Below, piece after piece: positions 46,829 to 55,962 of a DNA stretch of 64,000 bases (within the stretch, counting starts at the first letter, position 1; the number at the start of each line of letters is the position of its first letter). Below the pieces are notes generated by a model. The model saw only the letters and a program-made list of their open reading frames with translations. It was not told the origin of the DNA and did no database searches. The position numbers and the translations under genes are program-made. Source of the DNA: Thiomicrorhabdus lithotrophica (GTDB lineage: Bacteria > Pseudomonadota > Gammaproteobacteria > Thiomicrospirales > Thiomicrospiraceae); contig NZ_CP102381.1 of assembly GCF_029201445.1 (NCBI RefSeq), forward strand, positions 248,001 to 312,000, read 5' to 3'.

Positions 46829-48391
46829 TTAGTAGTTATCAGGATACTTATTACGAAGTTCCGTAATTTGCTCTAGATTTTCATTTAGTAAATCAACCAG
46901 TTTTGGTTCAAACTGTTTACCTTTTAATGAGTTAATAAGTTCTAAAATTTTTTCAATTGGCCAAGGGTCTTTGTAGCAACGTTTGCTGCCTAGAGCATCA
47001 AAGACATCAGCTAAACCCGCTATGCGGGCCATAATATTTATTTCTTCACCTTTTTTGCCTGAAGGATAACCTTTGCCGTCCCAATGTTCATGATGTTGTA
47101 AAGAGATAATTGCTGCGGCTTGTAGTGACTCAGTTTTAGATTGTTTGAGCATATGATAACCAGCTTCTGAATGAGTCTGCATGATGGCTTGTTCTTCGGG
47201 AGTGTGCTTGCCTGGTTTGTTAAGAATAGCATCTGGAATACTTACCTTACCAACATCGTGAAGAGGAGATGCAAGCTTGATTAGGTCACAACTAGCTTGA
47301 TTCAGTCCATAAGCTTTGGCAAGGATGTAGCTTATTTCACCCACACGTTTAACATGACTACCGGTCTCTTTGGAGCGTAATTCAACAGCTTCGCCTAACA
47401 CATACACTAGTTCACGTTGACTTTGTTCAACCTCATCTTTTAGTGCGAGTGCTGTGTAGGCTTTAGAGAAGTTATCGATGAATATATCGAGTAAATGTAC
47501 ATTTAACTCAGAAAGAGGAGGGTTTTTACGCACATAAAGTAAATTCTCTTCTCCTGTATCAGTAGCAATATAGGCTACATAATCAATACCTTTTTGAATA
47601 GAGTGTTTTTTTGAGTAAGCTTCGTGTAATAAGTTATCTATTTCTTTAGGCATTATGCAAGGCTGATCTTCTTTGAAATCTGCGAACAGCTGTCCAGCTT
47701 TTGCTAATACTTTAAAGCGTTGGCCTTCTGTGTCGCCATTATTTGGGGTTGAAAGCACAGAACAATACATAGCGTCTTCTTCTAAATCGAGAACGTTAGC
47801 AATTTGAGAAAGTATCTGCGATGTCATTGAGCGTAAATTGGTCTCTGCACTGGTATTGGCAATTGCTTTTAGAACTTTTTGCAATCCTTGTCTGTGATGT
47901 TCAATAGCAATAATGTCGCGATAAGAGCGTAATGAGGCATACAGTGAGGTTTTAAGCTTGCTAGAAGTTAGCTCAGTTTTGGATTTATAGTCATTGATAT
48001 CGTAATCTTTAATAACCGATTCTTCAGGTGCTTGCCCAGGTTGACCGGTACGAAGAATAATACGAGTGATATGGTTTTGTTGATGTTCTCGTATGTGTTT
48101 GACCAAATCTAGGCCAGCAGTTTCAGTCTCCATGACAACATCAATAAATGCGATTGCAATCGAATTATTACCTTGTTGCTCTAGGATGGCTTTGGCTTCG
48201 GCTGCACTATAGGCATGAATCAGTTCTATGGGTTCGCCTTCAAAGCTGATGGACTCAAAAACCAGTTTGGTGATTTTATGAACTTCAGGTTCATCATCAA
48301 CAATTAAGACTTTCCAATATTTATTCTTATGAGAAATATTGGCTAAACCTTCATCCTGAGAATCAGGGGCAAATACAAATAAATCATCCAT
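46829..48391 (-). CDS. Response regulator with DUF3369 and HD-GYP domains
   Basis: The receiver domain (about 27-150) has its acceptor Asp near 81 in AFIDVVME. DUF3369, a GAF-like module, follows (about 165-335). The C-terminal HD-GYP phosphodiesterase (about 340-515) has PLHDVGKVSIPD near 375 and HHEHWDGKGYPSG near 442, both intact, so hydrolysis of c-di-GMP is expected. The downstream kinase gene probably controls it. Total length is 520 residues. Confidence 0.94.
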   Translation of the reverse strand: MDDLFVFAPDSQDEGLANISHKNKYWKVLIVDDEPEVHKITKLVFESISFEGEPIELIHAYSAAEAKAILEQQGNNSIAIAFIDVVMETETAGLDLVKHIREHQQNHITRIILRTGQPGQAPEESVIKDYDINDYKSKTELTSSKLKTSLYASLRSYRDIIAIEHHRQGLQKVLKAIANTSAETNLRSMTSQILSQIANVLDLEEDAMYCSVLSTPNNGDTEGQRFKVLAKAGQLFADFKEDQPCIMPKEIDNLLHEAYSKKHSIQKGIDYVAYIATDTGEENLLYVRKNPPLSELNVHLLDIFIDNFSKAYTALALKDEVEQSQRELVYVLGEAVELRSKETGSHVKRVGEISYILAKAYGLNQASCDLIKLASPLHDVGKVSIPDAILNKPGKHTPEEQAIMQTHSEAGYHMLKQSKTESLQAAAIISLQHHEHWDGKGYPSGKKGEEINIMARIAGLADVFDALGSKRCYKDPWPIEKILELINSLKGKQFEPKLVDLLNENLEQITELRNKYPDNY

Positions 48392-48511
48392 TCTAATAAT
48401 CCGGATAGCATGAATTTAAAGAGAATTTCATAGTACCATAGAGGTTCACAAGAGAAATAAAAATTGCTAAGTGGGTGTATAAAATGGGTTTATTTAAGAG
48501 ATTAATGAAAT

Positions 48512-49528
48512 TTATTTTTTAGAGCAATGGTACGAAGTGGGCTGGCCATTTTGAAGACCGTCTTCGACGATAGTGAATTCAATTAATTCTTGTTGCGCTT
48601 GTAGAAACTGAATACCTTCAGGTTTTCCATTAGATGAAGGCAGTTCACAAAGCAATTTTAGGCTACTTGGTTCTTGATTTGAGCCTAATAACTGATTTTT
48701 TCCATTCCATATATAAACATTGTAAGGCAGAGGTTGGTCGCCAACTGCGCCAGACAGCACAAGATAGCCATTCGGCATTGCACTTATTCCTCTAATACCT
48801 GAACCATTTAGATGTAAGTACAGGGTTTTGGTGGACTTAATTTTAAAGTCGTTTTTAGCCAGTTTGATTTTCAGAACAGGGGTAGCATTACCTCTCAGTA
48901 CAGGGCCTCTAAACCCAAGCAGTAAACTACCTTTTGAATCTACCGCGAGCCCTTCAATATCAATGCCATTTTCTTTACTCGGAATACCAATAAAAGATTT
49001 AAGTACTGGGTGACTTGCTAGTTCATTAGAGAGAGAAAGTGACTGTATATTGACCGCTTTGGTATTGTTGTTTAATTCAATACGAAAAAGTTGTTGTCTA
49101 GCGGGTTCAAAATAAATTTTTTCAAGCCGCTTAATATTCTCTTTTTGACTGAGTGAAGATTTAACTTTTTTACGTTTAGCGCTATGAGAGCCTAATGCAT
49201 AGAGATAGGGTTTTTGCCAAGCTAAGGCTTCAAGGTCAATCTCATCCGTGTTATTAGATAGGGTGACCAAATGATGTTTTTGCCATAACCCTTTAGAATC
49301 TGGTTTAAAAATTTCAATCTGATTACCTTCGTCACTCGCTAACGCCATAAAATCATCGGTTTGAACGATTCCGCTAATATTTAAATTATCAATTTTTAGC
49401 GGTTCTGCAAACGACCAGGTTGGATTGCTTATTGGTTGAGCGATGGTTTTAGCAATTGGATTTGCTATGCCCACATTGGAGAATGAGAGTGCTGAAAATA
49501 ACACGATAATGGAATGAATAAAGCGCAT
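48512..49528 (-). CDS. DUF3616 domain exported protein
   Basis: A signal peptide (residues 1-22, ending GIAN) leads a 338-residue beta-rich protein with DEIDLEALAW and GIDIEGLAVDSKGSLLLGFRGP, hallmarks of the DUF3616 family, which probably folds as a propeller. Function unknown. It is isolated, with a dispersed repeat 23 bp upstream of its start. Confidence 0.82.
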   Translation of the reverse strand: MRFIHSIIVLFSALSFSNVGIANPIAKTIAQPISNPTWSFAEPLKIDNLNISGIVQTDDFMALASDEGNQIEIFKPDSKGLWQKHHLVTLSNNTDEIDLEALAWQKPYLYALGSHSAKRKKVKSSLSQKENIKRLEKIYFEPARQQLFRIELNNNTKAVNIQSLSLSNELASHPVLKSFIGIPSKENGIDIEGLAVDSKGSLLLGFRGPVLRGNATPVLKIKLAKNDFKIKSTKTLYLHLNGSGIRGISAMPNGYLVLSGAVGDQPLPYNVYIWNGKNQLLGSNQEPSSLKLLCELPSSNGKPEGIQFLQAQQELIEFTIVEDGLQNGQPTSYHCSKK

Positions 49529-49550
49529 AGAATCTCACTGAAAATTACTG

Positions 49551-49588
49551 ACCACAACCCGAAATGGGGTGCAAAAGCCTGGTAATAA
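49551..49588. repeat. Dispersed intergenic repeat, copy 2
   Basis: ACCACAACCCGAAATGGGG followed by TGCAAAAGCCTGGTAATAA. Similar to the copy at 38536-38570 in sequence and order; it lies between two divergent genes. Confidence 0.55.
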
Positions 49589-49694
49589 TTAAAATTGGTT
49601 AAAGAATTTTACCGTAAAGGTCTGTGAATAATAACTTCTTTTGGGGATAGGGCATTGCCAGTGTAGAATAACGCCATTATTAAAGGTTCGAGTT

Positions 49695-50522
49695 ATGACA
49701 GACGTTACAGAAAATAAATTAACTAAAAAAGAACGCACGAAAGATTGGATAAAACCACCTAAAGCGATAATGAAACCAGTTGGTAGAGCGATGGCGCAAT
49801 ACAAAATGTTGCGAGATGGCGACCGAGTTTTATTAGGTTTATCCGGCGGTAAAGATTCGATGGCATTGCTTGTGATTTTAAAGCACTTACAACGTCATGC
49901 CCCTATTCACTTTGAACTAGCCGCTTGTACCATTGATCCTGAAATTCCAGGGTTTGATCCTTCGCCACTTAAAGAGTGGTGCGCTAAGATGGATGTTCCG
50001 TATTTTTATGAAAGTGAAGATATGGTTGGACTCGCTGAAGAGCGCATGAAAGGGGATTCTTTTTGTAGTTTTTGCGCCCGCCAAAAACGTGGAATCTTAT
50101 ACGCGACTTGCCGACGTGAAGGTTATAACGTTTTAGCGCTGGCTCAGCATTTAGATGATTTGGCTGAAAGTTTTATTATGTCGGCTTTTAATGCAGGGCA
50201 GTTAAGAACCATGAAAGCGCACTACTTAAATGATGACGAAGACGTTCGAATCATTCGCCCGTTGGTCAGAGTGAGAGAGAATCAAACACGTGATTTTGCA
50301 ATAGAAGCTAAGCTACCCGTAATTGAAGATAATTGCCCGGCTTGCTATGCTAAACCACAAGCACGAGCAGAGACCAAAGCGTTATTGTTGGAGCAAGAGA
50401 AAAAGAACAAGCATCTTTACTCTAACCTGTGGCGCGCTATGCAACCGCTGATTGCTGACGATAATCATGATGGTAATGCGGCACTTGATGTAAAAAATGA
50501 TACGGACGAAATCGATTTATAA
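49695..50522 (+). CDS. ttcA: tRNA-cytidine(32) 2-sulfurtransferase
   Basis: TtcA thiolates C32 of some tRNAs with an iron-sulfur cluster. The frame is open from 49641, but MTDVTENK at 49695 is the usual start region, giving 275 residues. PP-loop SGGKDSMALL, the CxxC motif SFCARQKRG and a second CPAC near residue 215 are all present. Its TAA overlaps the ATG of the acyltransferase gene (TAATG), so translation is coupled. Confidence 0.93.
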   Translation: MTDVTENKLTKKERTKDWIKPPKAIMKPVGRAMAQYKMLRDGDRVLLGLSGGKDSMALLVILKHLQRHAPIHFELAACTIDPEIPGFDPSPLKEWCAKMDVPYFYESEDMVGLAEERMKGDSFCSFCARQKRGILYATCRREGYNVLALAQHLDDLAESFIMSAFNAGQLRTMKAHYLNDDEDVRIIRPLVRVRENQTRDFAIEAKLPVIEDNCPACYAKPQARAETKALLLEQEKKNKHLYSNLWRAMQPLIADDNHDGNAALDVKNDTDEIDL

Positions 50523-51451
50523 TGCGTGCAGAATCTAAAAAAACTATGAACGACCAGGCCTGGTTAGGTTCCGTTTTAAAGGGATTAATTGTTCTGTTTA
50601 GTTGGATGCCACTTCGTCTTAATCAAATGCTAGGCAGTGCGATTGGTCATTTGTTGTATTGGATTCCGAATAGTAATCGTCGTGTTGCAAAAATTAATCT
50701 ACAACAGGTTTACCCAAATTTAAGTGCAAAAGAACAATCGACATTACTCAAAGCCAATTTAATCGAAACCGCCAAAGCCACCACGGAGCTTGGTCCTGTT
50801 TGGTGCTGGGACAGTGACAAGTTGCTGAGTTTGATTAAAGAAGTACAAGGTCAGGCATTAATTGAAGAAGCGATTAATAAGGGTAAGGGTGTTATTTTTT
50901 TGGCTCCGCATCAGGGTTCATGGGAGTTAATAGGGACTTATCTTTCTGCGCTTTACCCATCCACTTTTCTATATCGTCCACCGAATGTACCTTCGATTGA
51001 AAAATTTATGGTGAGCTCCCGTGGACGTTTTGGCGCCAAGCTGGCACCCACTGACGCACGTGGCGTGAGACAATTGATGAAAGCGTTAAAGAGTAATGAA
51101 GTTACCGCTATTTTGCCTGATCAAGATCCTGGAGCGTCTGGCGGAATCTATGCGCCATTTTTTAATCGCCCTGCCAGAACCATGACTTTAGTCAGTAAGC
51201 TGGTACAGAAAACCGATTGTGTTTGCTTGTTTGTGGTGATGCAACGTATACCTAAGGCGCAAGGCTATGTATTACATGTAATGCCTGCAGATGAAAAAGT
51301 GGCCAGTGAAAATGTGGATGAAGCGACGGAGGCTTTAAACGTTGGGGTGGAAGCATGCATTGCAATAGCACCAGAACAGTATTTATGGAGCTACAAACGT
51401 TACCGAAAACCGCCACCAGGCGTGAAAGATATCTACAAGAAAGCCCGATAA
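50522..51451 (+). CDS. LpxL/HtrB-type lipid A acyltransferase
   Basis: The protein has one N-terminal helix and the acyltransferase motif APHQGSWELIG with the H-x4-E pair. PPNVPSIEKFMVSSRGRFGAK, ILPDQDPG and IYAPFFNRPA are family blocks, and 309 residues is typical. It acts at the inner membrane in lipid A maturation. Whether it is the lauroyl (LpxL) or the late acyltransferase (LpxM/LpxP) is not clear. A palindrome near the N-terminus encodes Asp-Gln-Ala-Trp. Confidence 0.9.
   Translation: MRAESKKTMNDQAWLGSVLKGLIVLFSWMPLRLNQMLGSAIGHLLYWIPNSNRRVAKINLQQVYPNLSAKEQSTLLKANLIETAKATTELGPVWCWDSDKLLSLIKEVQGQALIEEAINKGKGVIFLAPHQGSWELIGTYLSALYPSTFLYRPPNVPSIEKFMVSSRGRFGAKLAPTDARGVRQLMKALKSNEVTAILPDQDPGASGGIYAPFFNRPARTMTLVSKLVQKTDCVCLFVVMQRIPKAQGYVLHVMPADEKVASENVDEATEALNVGVEACIAIAPEQYLWSYKRYRKPPPGVKDIYKKAR
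50553..50564. repeat. Iterated palindrome ACCAGGCCTGGT, exact copy in the acyltransferase gene
   Basis: Exact copy, read as Asp-Gln-Ala-Trp-Leu ten residues from the N-terminus. Confidence 0.85.
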
Positions 51452-51506
51452 CAAGATGTTAAACCTACCAGGCCTCTATGGTTTTTCTTTGCTGAAAGGG
51501 GTTAGC

Positions 51507-52415
51507 TTAATTCTTTTTGTAGCTTAGCAACGAAACCCCACCAATCACAAACACCATGCCTGCTGCATGCCAAATGGTAAAAGGCTCGCTTAGAATCCAT
51601 ATCGCCAACCCCATAGTCATAATCGGGCCTAAAGAACCAATAATACCAGTTTGAGTTGGTCCGATTCGATGAATCGCCTCGCTAATCATAAAGCTTGGAA
51701 TGACTGTGCTAAAGATAGCCAGCAATATTAACCATAGCCAGGCCATATTGCTCACTTCTAATGAGGAATAATCATTAAAGACCGCAAAGTGTATCAGCAC
51801 AAATAGACTGGATACACTCATGGCTAACCCAGTAAACCAAATACTGCCCATCGCTTTGATTTCTTGCTTACCAAATAGTACGTAAAATGAAAATGATAGG
51901 GCGGCTAGGGCGACTAAAAGTGTGCCTAAAGGTACGTTTTCTCCTGTTAAAGAGAGTTCTTTGTAAAAGACAATCCACAACCCTAAGTAAGTGATAAAAA
52001 GTGAAATAACGATTTTGCGAGTCAGCGGTGTTTTAAAAAATAGTGCACCAAGTAGGGCGACCATAATTGGGTAAGTAAATAGGGTCAAACGCTCTAATTG
52101 GGCGCTAATCATCTCTAAACCTTTTAAGTCAAACCAGGATGATAAGTAGTAGCCAATAAAGCCAAGAAAGGTAATTTTTAACCATTTTTGCGATAAGTTT
52201 TGTGGCAGGGGCTGTTTTTGTGCAAGCCAATAAAGCACACCTAAATATATCGGTAAGGCAATGGCCATACGTAGCATTAAAACACTATCGGTGTTTAGGC
52301 CTTCAGCATAGGCGAGCTTGATAAATATCGATTTTAGGGAGAATAACCCAGTACCAATGATAGCGAGTAAAAAACCTAGATTGATAATGGATAACGGTTG
52401 AGTGAGTCTATTCAC
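51507..52415 (-). CDS. EamA/DMT-family transporter
   Basis: Ten hydrophobic helices in two EamA repeats over 302 residues; LRMAIALPIYLGVLYWL and LERLTLFTYPIMVALLGALFF are typical segments. Substrate unknown. The start is GTG, overlapping the methyltransferase stop by four bases (GTGA), so the two genes are coupled. Confidence 0.87.
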   Translation of the reverse strand: MNRLTQPLSIINLGFLLAIIGTGLFSLKSIFIKLAYAEGLNTDSVLMLRMAIALPIYLGVLYWLAQKQPLPQNLSQKWLKITFLGFIGYYLSSWFDLKGLEMISAQLERLTLFTYPIMVALLGALFFKTPLTRKIVISLFITYLGLWIVFYKELSLTGENVPLGTLLVALAALSFSFYVLFGKQEIKAMGSIWFTGLAMSVSSLFVLIHFAVFNDYSSLEVSNMAWLWLILLAIFSTVIPSFMISEAIHRIGPTQTGIIGSLGPIMTMGLAIWILSEPFTIWHAAGMVFVIGGVSLLSYKKN

Positions 52416-53014
52416 TTCTTACGGCCGACATACCAAGCGTAACGATGTTTGCTATTGTTTTCATCTTGGGTTGATGGTGTTGCATTTTCACTGCTTAGCC
52501 AGCCTTCACCGTAAACCAAGGTCTCTAGGTTTAACCAGGCCTGGTTAAGTTCATTGGTTTGTAAATAAAAGTCAGGGTTACTGGGGGCATTGTCTTGTAT
52601 TGGCGCTAAAAAGGTTTGATAAAACAGTAAACCACCTGGTTTGAGCGCATCTTCTATGGCTTTAAACTGCTTTCTGTCTAAGTAACGACTAACCACAATA
52701 ACGTCAAACTGCTGGTAAGGCAAAATCATCTGCTCTAAATTCGTGACTAGAGGCATAATTGGTAATTGATTCAAGCTTGCCCAATTGTTTAATACGGTCA
52801 ATGCACTGTCTGATATATCCCAAGCATGAGTTTTTAGGCCGCACTGAGCTAAGAAGCGTGCATTGCCACCTAAGCCACAAGCGAGTTCTAAAGCTTGGCC
52901 TTTAAATGGCAGTAAACGGCTGTGTTGTTTTACTACAAAGCAAGGGTTAGCAGGTGTTTGCAAAGTCGATTTAGAATATTTTGCATCCCACTTTTCGGCA
53001 AGTTTATCTGTCAT
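52412..53014 (-). CDS. Class I SAM-dependent methyltransferase (TehB-like)
   Basis: The SAM motif ALELACGLGGNARFLA is at about 37-52, and CGLKTHAWDISDSAL is the following acidic loop. The region DVIVVSRYLDRKQFKAIEDALKPGGLLFYQTF matches the TehB/tellurite-type methyltransferases. It is 200 residues long. The substrate is unknown. A copy of the palindrome with 18-bp symmetry encodes Leu-Asn-Gln-Ala-Trp-Leu. Confidence 0.87.
   Translation of the reverse strand: MTDKLAEKWDAKYSKSTLQTPANPCFVVKQHSRLLPFKGQALELACGLGGNARFLAQCGLKTHAWDISDSALTVLNNWASLNQLPIMPLVTNLEQMILPYQQFDVIVVSRYLDRKQFKAIEDALKPGGLLFYQTFLAPIQDNAPSNPDFYLQTNELNQAWLNLETLVYGEGWLSSENATPSTQDENNSKHRYAWYVGRKK
52531..52548. repeat. 18-bp perfect palindrome centred on ACCAGGCCTGGT, in the methyltransferase gene
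   Basis: The exact 12-mer at 52534-52545 is extended by TTA on the left and TAA on the right. Confidence 0.85.
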
Positions 53015-53025
53015 TGTTTAATCAC

Positions 53026-54477
53026 TTATTTGCGCCAGAAAGCAGCCGTAAAGAGTACAAGAAGGGTAAAGATTTCAAGTCGTCCCAACAACATGGCAAA
53101 AGTTAATACCCACTTTACTGGATCACTCATAGATTGGTAGTTGGCAGCAACGTCGGCTAACCCTGGTCCTAGATTGTTCATCATGGCGGCAATGGCAGAG
53201 AAAGCGGTAACTTGGTCAACGCCTAAAGCCATAATGATGAGCATAAGCACAGCAAAGGTAAAGACATAAACTGAGAAAAATCCCCATACGGCCGTCATAA
53301 CTTTTTCTGGGATACTTTTGCCACTGAGCTTAACTGGCATAATGGCATTTGGGTGAAGTAGGCCGGTGATTTCACGCATACCTTGTTTAAACAGTAGAAC
53401 AAAACGAATGACTTTCATACCACCCGCAGTAGAGCCAGCGCTGCCGCCAATAAAACTCATGAGTATTAGCATAACAGGTAAGAATCCTGGCCAAACTGAG
53501 AAATCCGCATTGGAATAGCCAGTAGTCGTTGCTATAGAAATGGCTTGAAAAACACCATATCGAATGGCTTCTTCCCAGGTTGGGTAAACTGACTGAAAAT
53601 AGAGGTAGGATGTTGCAATCGCAGCTGTTGCGATTAGCAGGCCTGCATAGGCTTTGAATTCAGGATCATAAAAGTAGGCGTAGCCGCTAAGGTGCCTAAA
53701 AGCGGTAAAGTGTAGGGCGAAGTTAATCCCTGATAAAAACATGAAGATAATCGCGACTATCTCAATATGGATACTGTTGAAGTAACCGATACTGTCATCG
53801 TGAGTAGAAAAGCCACCAATTGCAACAGTAGAAAAACTATGTGTAACCGCATCAAACCAATTCATGCCTGCAAGCCAATAGCTGATAGCACAGGTTATTG
53901 TTAGCCCTAGATAGATGTACCAAAGGGCTTTAGCGGTTTCAGAAATACGGGGGGCAATTTTAGAGTCTTTAATAGGGCCAGGTGTTTCTGCACGATAGAG
54001 CTGCATGCCACCGATGCCTAACATCGGTAAGATGGCAACCGCTAAAACGATAATCCCCATTCCGCCCATCCATTGGAGTTGCTGACGATACCAAAGTATT
54101 GCGTGAGGAAGTTCGTCTAAGCCAATAATGACGGTAGCACCAGTAGTTGTTAAGCCAGAGAAGGATTCAAAAATAGAATCCGTTAAGCTAAGTGGAACAT
54201 CCTCATCTATAAAGAATGGCAAGGCTCCTGCTAAACCGAGAACGGTCCAGAACATGACCACGACTATAAAACCATCACGAATTTTGAGCTCACGGGAGTG
54301 ATTTCTAACTGGGTACCAAATGATCAAACCTGTTAACAAAACTCCGATTAGCACACTGCTAAAAGCGGTGAACCCACCATCTTTGTAGTAGAGGGCGACC
54401 ATAATAGGGGGCAGCAAGCTGATGCTGTAAACCATCAGCAGTAAGCCAAAGACTTTTAATATGATTTTTGAATGCAT
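53026..54477 (-). CDS. trkH: Trk potassium uptake membrane subunit
   Basis: TrkH forms the K+ channel-like transporter. About ten to twelve helices and four P-loop filter motifs are visible, such as GLTTTGATV, THSFSTVAIGGFSTHD, ATTTGYSNADF and AMMNNLGPGL. The 483-residue length is typical. It is 27 bp downstream of trkA, whose product binds it. Confidence 0.95.
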   Translation of the reverse strand: MHSKIILKVFGLLLMVYSISLLPPIMVALYYKDGGFTAFSSVLIGVLLTGLIIWYPVRNHSRELKIRDGFIVVVMFWTVLGLAGALPFFIDEDVPLSLTDSIFESFSGLTTTGATVIIGLDELPHAILWYRQQLQWMGGMGIIVLAVAILPMLGIGGMQLYRAETPGPIKDSKIAPRISETAKALWYIYLGLTITCAISYWLAGMNWFDAVTHSFSTVAIGGFSTHDDSIGYFNSIHIEIVAIIFMFLSGINFALHFTAFRHLSGYAYFYDPEFKAYAGLLIATAAIATSYLYFQSVYPTWEEAIRYGVFQAISIATTTGYSNADFSVWPGFLPVMLILMSFIGGSAGSTAGGMKVIRFVLLFKQGMREITGLLHPNAIMPVKLSGKSIPEKVMTAVWGFFSVYVFTFAVLMLIIMALGVDQVTAFSAIAAMMNNLGPGLADVAANYQSMSDPVKWVLTFAMLLGRLEIFTLLVLFTAAFWRK

Positions 54478-54504
54478 ATGTTCTAGAGTTCTTAAGAGAG
54501 TGGT

Positions 54505-55905
54505 TTAGCTAAACCAGCTACGTTTTGTTTCTGGTGAGAATAAATTTGCAATTTCAACGGCATTTTCAGAGTTGCTTAAGAATAGAATCGCGTGATCTTC
54601 TGCTTCAATCGTTAACTCTCTGTGGGCGATAATAACTTTATCGTCTCGAATAATACAGCCAACGGTAATATCACTAGGCCATTCAATATCACCGATTTTT
54701 TTACCGATAATCTGTGAGGTGTTTTCACTACCGTGCGCAATTACCTCCATTGCTTCAGCAGCCCCTTTACGCAAAGTGGCTACCTTAACCGTATCCCCTT
54801 TGCGTGTGTAGTGAAGCAGGTGGCTAGTCGTGATGCTATCAGCAGAGAGAGCCACATCAATACTGTTGCGCTGAATAAGTTCAACGTAAGATTGATTGTT
54901 TACTAAAGCAATAACACGGCGAACCCCCAATTTTTTAGCAAGCATTCCTGAGATGATATTTGCTTCATCGTTGTTGGTTACAGCGACATATAAATCAATT
55001 TCATCGATATTTTCTTCTAACAACAAATCTTTATCTGAGACATCACCATGAATAATGATAGTGTTGTCTAAAGATTCGGCAATTTCGCGAGACTGTTGCA
55101 TATTACGATCAATTAATTTAACTTGGTGCGCTTTTTCCAAAGCTTGTGCCAGGTTGAAACCGATATTGCCACCGCCACCAATCATGATGCGGCGTGATGG
55201 GCGTTCTTTGCTTCGACGCAGTTCGTTAACGATAATCGAAATATGCTCTGCTTCCGCTAAGAAAAAGACCTCATCTCCCGCCTTAATCTTAGTACTGCCG
55301 GTTGGCATAACCACTTGATTTCGACGGTACACAGCAACAATTCGAGTTTTGATATTACTTGGCAAATGGTCACTGAGAGAGTTAATTTGTTTACCAACTA
55401 AGGTTCCATCTGCATAGGCGCGCATGGCGACCAATCGAACTTTACCCTCGGCAAAGTCAATGACTTGAAGTGATCCTGGGTAGTCGATAAGTTGTAATAT
55501 ATAATCAGTTACCAGTGATTCTGGGCTGATTAGAACGTCAATAGGGATTGCCGAGGTGTTTTCTGAGCGGTCAAAAAGTTCAGGATGGTCAAGATAAGAA
55601 CGACTACGCACTCGGGCAATCTTTTTACCTGTCTTGTAAAGGCTGTGAGCTAAATGACAGGCCAAAATATTGGTTTCATCATTTTGGGTGGCTGCAATCA
55701 GCATGTCAGCGTCTTCTAATCCAGCTTGTGCCAAAATATCAGGATGAGAACCGTGACCTACAACGGTTCGTATATCAAGTCTATCCTGCAATCTTTGCAG
55801 TTGAAGTCTGTCTAAGTCAACGACGGTCACATCATTGCTTTCTTGAGCAAGTAACTCAGCTAAAGAAGAGCCTACTTGTCCAGCCCCTAATATAACGATA
55901 TTCAT
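54505..55905 (-). CDS. trkA: Trk system regulatory NAD-binding protein
   Basis: TrkA is the peripheral cytosolic regulator of TrkH with two RCK units. MNIVILGAGQVGSSLAELLA and RRIMIGGGGNIGFNLAQAL are the two Rossmann motifs, each followed by a C-terminal RCK lobe. The 466-residue length is normal. It lies downstream of the ntrX-like gene, 57 bp away, within the common gammaproteobacterial rsmB...trkA order. Confidence 0.96.
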   Translation of the reverse strand: MNIVILGAGQVGSSLAELLAQESNDVTVVDLDRLQLQRLQDRLDIRTVVGHGSHPDILAQAGLEDADMLIAATQNDETNILACHLAHSLYKTGKKIARVRSRSYLDHPELFDRSENTSAIPIDVLISPESLVTDYILQLIDYPGSLQVIDFAEGKVRLVAMRAYADGTLVGKQINSLSDHLPSNIKTRIVAVYRRNQVVMPTGSTKIKAGDEVFFLAEAEHISIIVNELRRSKERPSRRIMIGGGGNIGFNLAQALEKAHQVKLIDRNMQQSREIAESLDNTIIIHGDVSDKDLLLEENIDEIDLYVAVTNNDEANIISGMLAKKLGVRRVIALVNNQSYVELIQRNSIDVALSADSITTSHLLHYTRKGDTVKVATLRKGAAEAMEVIAHGSENTSQIIGKKIGDIEWPSDITVGCIIRDDKVIIAHRELTIEAEDHAILFLSNSENAVEIANLFSPETKRSWFS

Positions 55906-55962
55906 TGTGGTAATTTCATCTCAGTTAAACCATTAAATGGCATATATTGTTATTCTACACCT

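Noticed and set aside
49549-49694. Longer TtcA starting at 49641
   Set aside because: The extra 18 residues are not typical and include the intergenic sequence; the ATG at 49695 matches the family start.
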